Below are positions 8,835 to 16,932 of a stretch of DNA of 52,704 bases, one piece after another (the first letter of the stretch is position 1; the number at the start of each line of letters is the position of its first letter). The DNA comes from Marinobacterium litorale DSM 23545 (GTDB taxonomy: Bacteria; Pseudomonadota; Gammaproteobacteria; Pseudomonadales; Balneatricaceae). Where the stretch lies: positions 1 to 52,704 of the forward strand of contig NZ_AUAZ01000027.1 in assembly GCF_000428985.1 (NCBI RefSeq), given 5' to 3'. The notes beneath the pieces were generated by a model. The model searched no databases and had not been told where the DNA came from. It saw only the letters and a list, made by a program, of their open reading frames with translations. Made by a program: the position numbers and the translations under genes.

Positions 8835-10661
8835 ATGCCCCGCGGCTCCCGTCGTGGCCATCACGGCCCGTCAACCAAACAGCCCGTTAACCTGACGGGG
8901 GCCTGGGAGGTTTTCAAAACCATCTGGCCGTACCTGTGGGAGTTTCGGGCTCGCATGGGGTTTGCCTTTATCCTGCTGGTGATGGCCAAGCTGGCGACAG
9001 TCACCATGCCCTGGGCACTGAAGCATATCGTCGATGGGCTGGATCGCACCCAGCAGCAGCTCATTGCGGTCCCTGTGCTGATGCTGGTGTTTTACGGTGT
9101 ATTGAGGTTTAGCGCCGTCTTCTTCAGTGAGGCGCGGGACGCCGTCTTTAGTCGGGTGACAGAGCGCGCCATGCGGCGGATGGTGCTACGTGTCTTCCGT
9201 CACCTGCATGCGCTCGAACTGGAGTTCCACCTGTCACGTCAGACCGGCGGTATCTCACGCGATATTGACCGGGGCGGAAACGGTTTCGGCTTCCTGATGC
9301 GAATGTTGGTATTCAACATCGTCCCCACGCTGATCGAGCTGGCGTTGGTAGCCGGGATTCTGCTGATTAACTTCAGCGCCTGGTATGCACTGATTATCCT
9401 GTTCAGCGTTGGTACCTATATCTACTTCACCGTAGTCACCACCGAGTGGCGTAACCGCTTTGTGCGCGAGATGAACCAGCTTGACTCGGCAACCAACACC
9501 CGCGCCATCGACAGCCTGCTCAACTACGAAACGGTCAAATACTTCAATAACGAAGCCTTTGAAGCCGAGCAGTATGACCAGAACCTGGCGCGCTGGGAGT
9601 CGGCCCGACTGAAAACCCGGCTCACCTTGATGCTACTAAATAGCGGCCAGGCACTGATTATCGCGGCAGGCATGGTGCTGTTGCTCTGGCTGGCCGCATC
9701 GGATGTGGTCAGCGGTGAGATGACACTGGGCTCGCTGGTGATGATCAATGCCTACATTCTTCAGCTGTTCATGCCCCTGAATTTCTTAGGCATGGTGTAT
9801 CGGGAAGTACGCCGGGCGTTAACCGACATCGAAAATATGTTTGCCCTGCTGAAAAAAAGCCCGGGCGTCAGCGACCCGCCCGGTGCACAACCGCTCAAAG
9901 TCAGCCAGGGGGCGATCGAGTTTCGTAACGTAAATTTCAGCTACCATCCGGAACGCCCCATTATTCGTGATCTCAGTTTCCGGGTAGAACCAGGCCAGAA
10001 AGTTGCCATCGTCGGGCCCAGCGGTGCAGGCAAATCCACGCTGGCTCGTCTGCTATTCCGTTTCTACGATCTGAACAGCGGCGAGATCCTGATCGATGGA
10101 CAACCGATTAGCGCGGTAACTCAGCTAAGTCTGCGCAAAGCAATCGGCGTCGTGCCCCAGGACACCGTGCTGTTTAACGACACCTTATTCAGTAACGTGG
10201 CGTATGGCAGGCCCGAGGCGGAACCCGAGGAGGTCGAAGAAGCGATTCAGATGGCCAACTTAGACGCATTTATCCGCGCATTACCCGAAGGCAACCAAAC
10301 CCGTGTGGGAGAGCGGGGACTCAAGGTTTCCGGCGGGGAAAAGCAGCGTGTCGCCATCGCCCGGGTCATTCTTAAAAGGCCCCCCATACTTCTATTCGAC
10401 GAAGCCACATCCGCGCTGGACAGCGCCACCGAACAAGCGATCCTGGGAGCCCTGAATAACCTGGCAAAGCATCATACCAGCTTGGTAATCGCTCACCGTC
10501 TCTCCACCGTGGCCGATGCCGACCAGATCCTTGTTATGGATCAGGGAGAGATCGTGGAACGCGGAACACACCTTCAGTTGCTCGCATTGAATGGCCGCTA
10601 TGCCCAGATGTGGCGGCTACAAAGGGATTATGACGAGCAACCTAAAGATGTGTCGCATTGA
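8835..10661 (+). CDS. ATM1-type ABC exporter (ABCB family half-transporter)
   Basis: Inner-membrane homodimeric exporter with a six-helix membrane domain (about 40-325) fused to an ATPase domain (about 360-600). Walker A is GPSGAGKST at 394-402; the signature VSGGEKQR and Walker B ILLFDEATSALD are intact, followed by an AHRLSTV switch histidine. The motif RAIDSLLNYETVKYFNNE (about 223-240) is characteristic of the ATM1/mitochondrial ABCB7 branch, which in bacteria exports glutathione conjugates or glutathione-metal complexes. It follows a glutathione S-transferase gene by 25 bases, fitting a glutathione-linked detoxification pair; this pairing is inference. Confidence 0.92.
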   Translation: MPRGSRRGHHGPSTKQPVNLTGAWEVFKTIWPYLWEFRARMGFAFILLVMAKLATVTMPWALKHIVDGLDRTQQQLIAVPVLMLVFYGVLRFSAVFFSEARDAVFSRVTERAMRRMVLRVFRHLHALELEFHLSRQTGGISRDIDRGGNGFGFLMRMLVFNIVPTLIELALVAGILLINFSAWYALIILFSVGTYIYFTVVTTEWRNRFVREMNQLDSATNTRAIDSLLNYETVKYFNNEAFEAEQYDQNLARWESARLKTRLTLMLLNSGQALIIAAGMVLLLWLAASDVVSGEMTLGSLVMINAYILQLFMPLNFLGMVYREVRRALTDIENMFALLKKSPGVSDPPGAQPLKVSQGAIEFRNVNFSYHPERPIIRDLSFRVEPGQKVAIVGPSGAGKSTLARLLFRFYDLNSGEILIDGQPISAVTQLSLRKAIGVVPQDTVLFNDTLFSNVAYGRPEAEPEEVEEAIQMANLDAFIRALPEGNQTRVGERGLKVSGGEKQRVAIARVILKRPPILLFDEATSALDSATEQAILGALNNLAKHHTSLVIAHRLSTVADADQILVMDQGEIVERGTHLQLLALNGRYAQMWRLQRDYDEQPKDVSH

Positions 10662-10751
10662 GTATTCTAAAAGACGCTTGAATAAATTATCGCAGCACAT
10701 CACAGACTTAAAATGCACGCATTGATCACAGATTAACCAAGGTACTACGAT

Positions 10752-10931
10752 ATGAAGTGCAGCCACGAAGCCTGTAGTGCGACCGGCCCCATGAGCCCGC
10801 TGTTCCGGGATTTCCAAAACTTTTTGCAGTCCTGCATCGACGAGCTGGATCAGCTCTGCGAACAAGAGGATTCCGCTTCCGCCAATCAACGGTTGAGCGA
10901 GTCGAACGCTGGATCTGACAATGATCGTTAA
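10752..10931 (+). CDS. Possible small protein, 59 residues, unknown
   Basis: A short frame begins with ATG at 10752 and ends with TAA at 10931. An AAGG lies about 9 bases before the start. The product would be acidic, with four cysteines (residues 4, 8, 28 and 37) and a central FRDFQNFLQSCIDELDQL stretch likely to be helical. I do not recognise it. It lies between two convergent genes, in a gap that also contains a terminator for the minus-strand gene, and may be spurious. Confidence 0.3.
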   Translation: MKCSHEACSATGPMSPLFRDFQNFLQSCIDELDQLCEQEDSASANQRLSESNAGSDNDR

Positions 10932-10956
10932 GCGCTGCGAACTCGCAAAGCTCCGC

Positions 10957-10982
10957 AAAAAAGGGGCGTAGAGACCCGCCCC
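10957..10982 (-). terminator. Rho-independent terminator for the diguanylate cyclase gene
   Basis: On the minus strand a GGGGCG...CGCCCC stem (10977-10982 with 10963-10968, 8-nt loop) is followed by six T (the A run at 10957-10962). It lies about 155 bases beyond the stop of the GGDEF gene. The rest of the 10662-11138 gap holds only the doubtful 59-residue frame. Confidence 0.7.
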
Positions 10983-11138
10983 CTGCTTTCCCCTCGTTTC
11001 CCTCAAGCCCTTGAGAGACCGATCCAAACAACTGCCCGACTTTCCCACTCCTTACCAGACCAGGAGGGCGAGGTTTCGAAAAATAACGATATAAAGTGGT
11101 TACAAGATAAAACCTCAGATGCAACCAAGCAGCCCAGT

Positions 11139-12668
11139 TCAGAGCGTATCAGACCAGATCATATAGCGGTTCTTACCGGCCCGTTTGGCGGCATACATGG
11201 CCCTATCGGCCCGCTGCTGCAACACGGAGAAGTCACGGCATTCAGGCCCGGACAAAGCCACACCGATACTGGCGGAGACCTGATCGACCTGATCCTGGCC
11301 CCAGGTCGCATCGCTGATCGCTTCCAGCAGCCGCACGAGCACCCCGGTAACGTCATCCACCGAGTGCAGCTGCGGCATCAGCAGCACGAACTCATCACCG
11401 CCAATACGGGCGGCCACGTCCGCACTGCGCAGACCACAACGGAGTACCTCTGCCAGCTCGATCAGCAGGTTATCCCCACATTGGTGACCAAACCGGTCGT
11501 TGACCTGTTTAAAGTTATCCAGATCCACCACGCAGACCGCACTGAAACTCTTCTGCCGTGCTTCCAAAGCGAAAATCTGCTCCGCCATCTCTTCAATGCG
11601 CCGTCGATTGGCGAGCCCGGTCAAAGGATCAATATGCGCCAGCCGCGACAACTCTGTGTTAGCCAGGCGCAAAGCTGTGGACTGTCGGAAGCTGCGTCCT
11701 ACAGCCAGCACAATCACCAGAGTCAGAGCGACCACCAACCCGGCAAGCAACGCGGGCATTACGCCCAGATGCGGCTGCTCCTCAAACGCGATCTCAAACT
11801 CCCAGTTGTGCCCGCCCAACTCAAGATCAAAGCGATACTCTTGCCCGCTGGGCCAGACAGTCGCCTGCCGCGGGTAGATCTGGACTGCCTGCGGTTCGCT
11901 GATATCCACAAGCCGCATCTGGTACGGCTGCTCCAGAATCGGGTTCAACCGCTCGGTAAGCAGAATTTCCGGGCGCAAAAGCAGCACCAGAAATCCTCTC
12001 AAACGCTCCAGTGTAAAGGGTTCCCCCCCAGCCTCGAAAACCGGCTGAAAGATCGCCACCGCCCAGGGGCCATCACCGTCCTGAACAATTGGAAAGGGGG
12101 GCGTCGTGTACCTTTGCCCCGCCAGGGCGCGCTGAATCGGCCCCGACTCACCGATAAAACGCCAGGTGACATCCAACCCGATCGCCCGGCGATTGAGGTT
12201 CAACGGTTCACTGTACGTTATGGGAAAATAGGTGGGCCGGGCCTGTGCCGGTTGTGAAGAAAGAGACGCGTTATCCAGTTCAAAAATACCGTCGGCTGCC
12301 AAGCCCCGGGCCTGAAGGTCCGCCTCGTGGGCCGGGCGCTGAGCGGCGCCTACCTTCGGAGCCCAATGCACGGCATAGACGTCAATACGCTGGGGTAACA
12401 AGGTACTGGAGAACTGACGATATTCGATATCGGTGACATGTTCGGAGGCCTGAAAAAACGCGGTGTAGGCCTCCAGCACCTGCTCGGCGTCGCCCAGCAG
12501 ATCCTGTGCCCGGAACGCCTGAACCTGAGCCAGCTTACGCAGGTTTGCATCCTGGCGATTCTGCTCCAGAAGACTGGATACGCTGTAAGCCTGCCAGGCA
12601 CCGAATCCACCGGCAACTGCAATCAACAGAAGCAGCCCCAGTTGATAGATCGAGTCGCGGTGTTGCAC
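11139..12668 (-). CDS. CHASE-domain diguanylate cyclase
   Basis: Membrane sensor that makes cyclic di-GMP. The 509 residues show an N-terminal membrane segment (about 8-28), a periplasmic CHASE-type ligand-binding domain (about 60-290) with the VYAVHWAPKV and PITYSEPL blocks, a second membrane segment (about 303-326) and a GGDEF domain (about 340-505). The catalytic GGDEF motif is intact at 423-427, and an RSAD inhibitory I-site lies five residues before it at 414-417, so the enzyme should be active and product-inhibited. The start codon is GTG with AGAGGGG upstream. The ligand is unknown and nothing in the neighbourhood identifies it. Confidence 0.92.
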   Translation of the reverse strand: MQHRDSIYQLGLLLLIAVAGGFGAWQAYSVSSLLEQNRQDANLRKLAQVQAFRAQDLLGDAEQVLEAYTAFFQASEHVTDIEYRQFSSTLLPQRIDVYAVHWAPKVGAAQRPAHEADLQARGLAADGIFELDNASLSSQPAQARPTYFPITYSEPLNLNRRAIGLDVTWRFIGESGPIQRALAGQRYTTPPFPIVQDGDGPWAVAIFQPVFEAGGEPFTLERLRGFLVLLLRPEILLTERLNPILEQPYQMRLVDISEPQAVQIYPRQATVWPSGQEYRFDLELGGHNWEFEIAFEEQPHLGVMPALLAGLVVALTLVIVLAVGRSFRQSTALRLANTELSRLAHIDPLTGLANRRRIEEMAEQIFALEARQKSFSAVCVVDLDNFKQVNDRFGHQCGDNLLIELAEVLRCGLRSADVAARIGGDEFVLLMPQLHSVDDVTGVLVRLLEAISDATWGQDQVDQVSASIGVALSGPECRDFSVLQQRADRAMYAAKRAGKNRYMIWSDTL

Positions 12669-12812
12669 CTGAACCCCTCTGCTCTGCCCGTCCCTGAATG
12701 AGCTTGAATACGCCTTCAGCTAACAGTACAGACGCAAACAGCGGGAATTGCAACGCCGTTGCTGTGCAGGCTTCACGTAAATAGAAGCATCAAATTAAAT
12801 AAGCAGCGTTTA

Positions 12813-12843
12813 TTATTTTAACTTGGCCGCTAAGTTAAAATAA
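12813..12843. repeat. AT-rich 12-bp perfect inverted repeat upstream of the GGDEF gene
   Basis: TTATTTTAACTT (12813-12824) and AAGTTAAAATAA (12832-12843) are perfect arms around a 7-base GC-rich centre. It sits about 145-175 bases upstream of the GGDEF start and about 80 bases beyond the fdsD terminator hairpin. It could be an operator or promoter element for the GGDEF gene. The rest of the 12669-12973 gap shows nothing else that I can assign. Confidence 0.5.
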
Positions 12844-12922
12844 AAGCACCGCATGAGATTAACACCAAGCGACAGAGCCGAATCAAGCAAGCAATGCTGG
12901 CATTGAGGCGGCTGGACGTCAC

Positions 12923-12958
12923 ACGGCCAAAAGACCGCGAGAGCGGCCTTTTGGCCGT
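12923..12958 (-). terminator. Long hairpin ending the fds operon
   Basis: An 11-bp perfect outer stem (ACGGCCAAAAG, 12923-12933; CTTTTGGCCGT, 12948-12958) encloses a smaller CCGC-GAGA-GCGG stem. It begins 16 bases after the fdsD stop. No T run follows on the minus strand, so it may act as a transcript-stabilising 3' end or a Rho-assisted stop. Confidence 0.55.
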
Positions 12959-12973
12959 TACGATGAAGCACGC

Positions 12974-13204
12974 TCAGCTAACCTGAGCGCGCAGTTTCTC
13001 CCCGGCCAGTTTCGCCGCAGGATGCAGCTGTTCGCCCCCTGCTGCGAGGCAGTCAAACAACTGGCCCTTCATCCGGCGCGACCAGAACTTCTTCACATGG
13101 CCTGCCACAATATCCGCAACGGCTGATTCATCGCCGGCGCTGATGTTGTTGAGGGCGATCTGATTGATCATCTGAATCAGATGTTCCTGTTCACTCTGAA
13201 ACAT
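12974..13204 (-). CDS. fdsD: Formate dehydrogenase delta subunit FdsD
   Basis: Small protein of the NAD-dependent molybdenum formate dehydrogenase operon. At 76 residues it matches FdsD length, and the motifs LIQMINQIALN and VAGHVKKFWSRRMKGQ are typical. FdsD is reported to be needed for a fully active enzyme and to associate with the complex; it has no cofactor motifs. Its start overlaps the fdhD stop by 14 bases. It is the last gene of the operon. Confidence 0.9.
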   Translation of the reverse strand: MFQSEQEHLIQMINQIALNNISAGDESAVADIVAGHVKKFWSRRMKGQLFDCLAAGGEQLHPAAKLAGEKLRAQVS

Positions 13205-14057
13205 GTTCGGCTCTCACTAAACGGGGTTCTTTTTCTGTTTCACTGTCCAAGCGACCGGCGTAGATCACATGACGGCCTGGGCGTGCAAATCCGATCAGGT
13301 TCATGCCTGCGCTAGATGCGTGCTCTACGGCCAATGCTGTCGGCGCGGATACGGCAACCAGGCTCGAGATACCGGCTGCATTGCACTTGTTGACCATCTC
13401 GTAGCTGGCACGGCTTGAGATCAGCACAAAGCTCTCGCTGTTTGCAGGATACTCATTGCGGTTCTCGGCACGGGCACCGATCAATTTGTCGAGCGCATTA
13501 TGCCGACCCACATCCTCCCTGAGCAGCAGAATCTTGCCGCTCAGGTCACACAGGGCGGCACCATGCACTGCTCCGGTGACGGATTGCAGCGGCTGGTTCG
13601 CTTTCAGCCCGGACAACGCAAACTCGATGGCCTGACTCTGGGGCAGCGCAACCGCCTCGACCGGTTTAGGTGCATTTACAGCCTGCTGCAGCGACTCTGC
13701 ACCGCAGAGTCCACAGCCGGTGCGACCGGTCAGGTTGCGGCGATGCGCCTTGAGTTTAGCGAAACACTCGCTGGCGATCTCGATATGGAGCTCGATGCCC
13801 AGCGCATGCTCCTCCACCTCGATGTCATAGAGTTGGTCCGGGCGTTCGATAATCCCTTCAGAGAGACTGAACCCAACCGCAAACTCCTCGAGCCAGATTG
13901 GGCTTGCCATCATCACCACGTGGGAGAGGCCGTTGTAAACCAGTGCTACCGCGACCTCTTCCGCCAACAGATCCCGGGTTGTTTCCAACCCGGTTTCCGG
14001 TACAGCGTCGAATCGGCGCTGTACCGGAAAGGCCTTGCAGCCCTTTTGCGCTTTCAC
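13191..14057 (-). CDS. fdhD: Formate dehydrogenase accessory sulfurtransferase FdhD/FdsC
   Basis: Transfers sulphur to, and helps insert, the bis-molybdopterin guanine dinucleotide cofactor of formate dehydrogenase. The 288-residue protein has the family's CxxC pair at Cys115 and Cys118 in RTGCGLCG, plus LREDVGRHNALDKLIG and the ISSRASYEMVNKC block. The start codon is GTG and overlaps the fdsA stop by 4 bases (GTGA), so its translation is probably coupled to fdsA. The gene is often called fdsC in fdsGBACD operons. Confidence 0.94.
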   Translation of the reverse strand: MKAQKGCKAFPVQRRFDAVPETGLETTRDLLAEEVAVALVYNGLSHVVMMASPIWLEEFAVGFSLSEGIIERPDQLYDIEVEEHALGIELHIEIASECFAKLKAHRRNLTGRTGCGLCGAESLQQAVNAPKPVEAVALPQSQAIEFALSGLKANQPLQSVTGAVHGAALCDLSGKILLLREDVGRHNALDKLIGARAENRNEYPANSESFVLISSRASYEMVNKCNAAGISSLVAVSAPTALAVEHASSAGMNLIGFARPGRHVIYAGRLDSETEKEPRLVRAEHVSE

Positions 14058-16930
14058 TTTCCGCCTTCCACAACCGTGCCAGCTTCACGCAGGAACTTCT
14101 GCTGACGCTGGTTGTTGTCCTGGAAGCTTTTCTGCCACTGGGAAGGTTGGCTCACCTTCTCGACCTGAACCGCTGTCACCTTGTACTCAGGGCAGTTGGT
14201 CGCCCAGTCGGAGTTGTCGGTGGTGATCACGTTGGCACCGCTGCCCGGATGGTGGAAAGTGGTGTAAACCACACCCGGCTGCATCCGTTCGCTGATGCGT
14301 GCACGCAGTACGGTCTGGCCGGCGCGACTGGTGATACCGAGCCAGTCGCCGTCGTTGATACCGCGCTCTTCGGCATCGTGCGGATGGACCTCCAGGATAT
14401 CTTCGTCATGCCATACCTGGTTGTCGGTACGGCGTGTCTGGGCGCCCACGTTGTACTGGCTGAGAATACGACCGGTGGTCAACAGCAGCGGGAAGCGGCG
14501 GTTGGCACGCTCGGTAGTTGCCACAAACTCGGTGATGGCGAACTGCGCCTTGCCGATCGGGAAGCTCTCCACGTGCATGATCGGCATACCGATCGGGTTT
14601 TCAGCGTTACACGGCCACTGCAGGCTGCCGTGCTGCTCCAGCTTGTCATAGCTGACACCGGCAAAGCTCGGGGTCAGGGCTGCGATCTCATCCATGATCT
14701 CGGACGGATGGCTGTAGTTCATCGGGTAGCCCAGCGCATTGGACAGCTCGACGGTCACTTCCCAGTCCTCTTTGCCGGCGATCGGCAGCATCACCTTGCG
14801 TACACGGTTGATACGGCGCTCGGCGTTGGTGAAGGTCCCGTTCTTCTCCAGGAAGGTGGAACCCGGCAGCAGCACATGGGCGAACTTGGCCGTTTCGTTG
14901 AGGAAGATATCCTGCACGATCAGGCAGTCCAGGGAGCGTAGCGCTTCCTCCACATGCTGAGTGTTCGGATCGGATTGTGCGATATCCTCACCCTGTACGT
15001 ACATGGCGCGGAAATGTCCGGAGATCGCGGCATCGAACATGTTGGGGATACGCAGTCCCGGCTCATCGTCGATCTGCACACCCCAGGCGGCTTCAAAACG
15101 GCCCCGTGCTGCGGCATCGGAAACATGCTGGTAGCCCGGCAACTCGTGCGGGAACGAGCCCATATCGCAGGAGCCCTGCACGTTGTTCTGACCGCGCAGC
15201 GGGTTAACGCCGACACCGTCACGACCGATGTTGCCGGTGGCCAGGGCAAGGTTGGCAATACCCATCACGGTGGTGGAACCCTGGCTGTGCTCGGTAACAC
15301 CCAGGCCGTAGTAGATCGCTCCATTGGGTGCCTTGGCATAGGCCCGCGCCGCTGCACGGACGGCCTCAGCCGAAACGCCGGTAATCTCTTCCACCGCTTC
15401 CGGCGCGTGACGCGGATCGAGAATAAACTCGCGCCACTTGGCGTAGGCACCATCATCACAACGGCTGGCGATAAACTCGCCATCTTCCAGGCCTTCGGTG
15501 ACGATCACATGCGCCAGCGCGTTGACCATCGCCACGTTGGAACCGGGGCGCAGCGGCAGGTGCATGGAATCACCCAGATGCGGCGTATCCAACAGATCGA
15601 TATAACGCGGGTCGGCCACGATCAGGCTGGCACCTTCGCGCAGACGACGGCGCAAGAGCGAGCCGAATACCGGGTGGGCATCGGTGGGGTTGGCGCCGAT
15701 CACCAGTACACAATCCGCCTTCATAACGGAATCGAATGTCTGGGTGCCGGCGGATTCGCCCAGTGTCTGCTTAAGGCCGAAACCGGTGGGACTGTGGCAG
15801 ACACGAGCACAGGTGTCAGTGTTGTTATTACCAAACGCGGTGCGGATCAGCTTCTGTACCAGATAGGTCTCTTCATTGGTGCAGCGTGAAGAGGTGATAC
15901 CACCCACACTTTCGCGACCGTGTTCAGCCTGGATCTCTTTCAGGCGCTTGGCAGCAAAGCCGATCGCCTCCTCCCAGCTCACCTCTTTCCACGGCTGATC
16001 AATGGCGTCGCGGATCATCGGCGCGCGGATGCGGTCTTTGTGCGTGGCGTAACCGAAGGCGAAACGGCCCTTCACACAGGAGTGACCGTGGTTTGCTTCA
16101 CCGCCTTTGTACGGCACCATACGCACGACCTGATCGCCCTTCATGTCAGCCTTGAAGGAGCAACCGACACCACAGTAGGCACAGGTGGTCACGACGCTGT
16201 GCTCAGGCTGACCCATTTCGATGACGGAGTTTTCCATCAGGGTCGCTGTCGGGCAGGCCTGAACGCAGGCACCGCAGGAGACACACTCGGAGTCGAGGAA
16301 GTCTTCATCCTGACCCGCCACGACCTTGGAGTCGAAACCGCGGCCGTCGATGGTCAGTGCAAAGGTGCCCTGCACTTCCGAGCAGGCACGCACGCAGCGT
16401 GAGCAGACGATGCACTTGCTGGCATCGAAGGTGAAGTAGGGGTTGGAGGTGTCTTTCGGTGCGTCCAGATGGTTCTCGCCATCGAAGCCGTAACGCACTT
16501 CACGCAGACCCACGGCGCCTGCCATATCCTGCAGCTCGCAGTCACCGTTCGCCGGACAGGTCAGACAGTCCAGCGGATGGTCGGAGATATACAGCTCCAT
16601 GATGTTGCGACGCAGCTTGGCCAGCTTGTCGTTCTGGGTGGTCACCTTCATCCCGGCTTCCGCCGGCGTGGTGCAGGAAGCGGGCAAGCCACGGCGACCC
16701 TCGATCTGTACCGCACAGATACGGCAGGAACCGAAAGCGTCCAGGTTGTCGGTGGCGCAGAGTTTCGGAATATTGATATCGGCCAGCGCTGCGGCACGCA
16801 TGACGGAGGTGCCTTCCGGCACACTGATTTCGACGCCGTCGATCTCCAGCGTCACCAGTTTTTCGCTCAGTGACGCCGGAGTACCGTAATCCCGGTTGTG
16901 ATCGAGAGTAGGATCAAAATGCTGCAACAT
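14054..16930 (-). CDS. fdsA: NAD-dependent formate dehydrogenase catalytic alpha subunit FdsA
   Basis: Oxidises formate to CO2 at a molybdenum bis-MGD centre in a soluble complex. Residues 1-958 hold an N-terminal [2Fe-2S] domain (Cys58, 69, 72, 86), a His-Cys3 cluster motif (His118, Cys122, 125, 131), two ferredoxin-type [4Fe-4S] sets (Cys173/176/179/183 and Cys216/219/222/226), a proximal [4Fe-4S] (Cys250, 253, 257, 285), and the molybdopterin domains. Cys379 in CARVCHSP aligns with the metal-ligating Cys/Sec of the family, so this is the cysteine form. The start lies 2 bases after fdsB. It oxidises the formate made by PurU, by inference. Confidence 0.96.
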   Translation of the reverse strand: MLQHFDPTLDHNRDYGTPASLSEKLVTLEIDGVEISVPEGTSVMRAAALADINIPKLCATDNLDAFGSCRICAVQIEGRRGLPASCTTPAEAGMKVTTQNDKLAKLRRNIMELYISDHPLDCLTCPANGDCELQDMAGAVGLREVRYGFDGENHLDAPKDTSNPYFTFDASKCIVCSRCVRACSEVQGTFALTIDGRGFDSKVVAGQDEDFLDSECVSCGACVQACPTATLMENSVIEMGQPEHSVVTTCAYCGVGCSFKADMKGDQVVRMVPYKGGEANHGHSCVKGRFAFGYATHKDRIRAPMIRDAIDQPWKEVSWEEAIGFAAKRLKEIQAEHGRESVGGITSSRCTNEETYLVQKLIRTAFGNNNTDTCARVCHSPTGFGLKQTLGESAGTQTFDSVMKADCVLVIGANPTDAHPVFGSLLRRRLREGASLIVADPRYIDLLDTPHLGDSMHLPLRPGSNVAMVNALAHVIVTEGLEDGEFIASRCDDGAYAKWREFILDPRHAPEAVEEITGVSAEAVRAAARAYAKAPNGAIYYGLGVTEHSQGSTTVMGIANLALATGNIGRDGVGVNPLRGQNNVQGSCDMGSFPHELPGYQHVSDAAARGRFEAAWGVQIDDEPGLRIPNMFDAAISGHFRAMYVQGEDIAQSDPNTQHVEEALRSLDCLIVQDIFLNETAKFAHVLLPGSTFLEKNGTFTNAERRINRVRKVMLPIAGKEDWEVTVELSNALGYPMNYSHPSEIMDEIAALTPSFAGVSYDKLEQHGSLQWPCNAENPIGMPIMHVESFPIGKAQFAITEFVATTERANRRFPLLLTTGRILSQYNVGAQTRRTDNQVWHDEDILEVHPHDAEERGINDGDWLGITSRAGQTVLRARISERMQPGVVYTTFHHPGSGANVITTDNSDWATNCPEYKVTAVQVEKVSQPSQWQKSFQDNNQRQQKFLREAGTVVEGGK

Positions 16931-16932
16931 GA

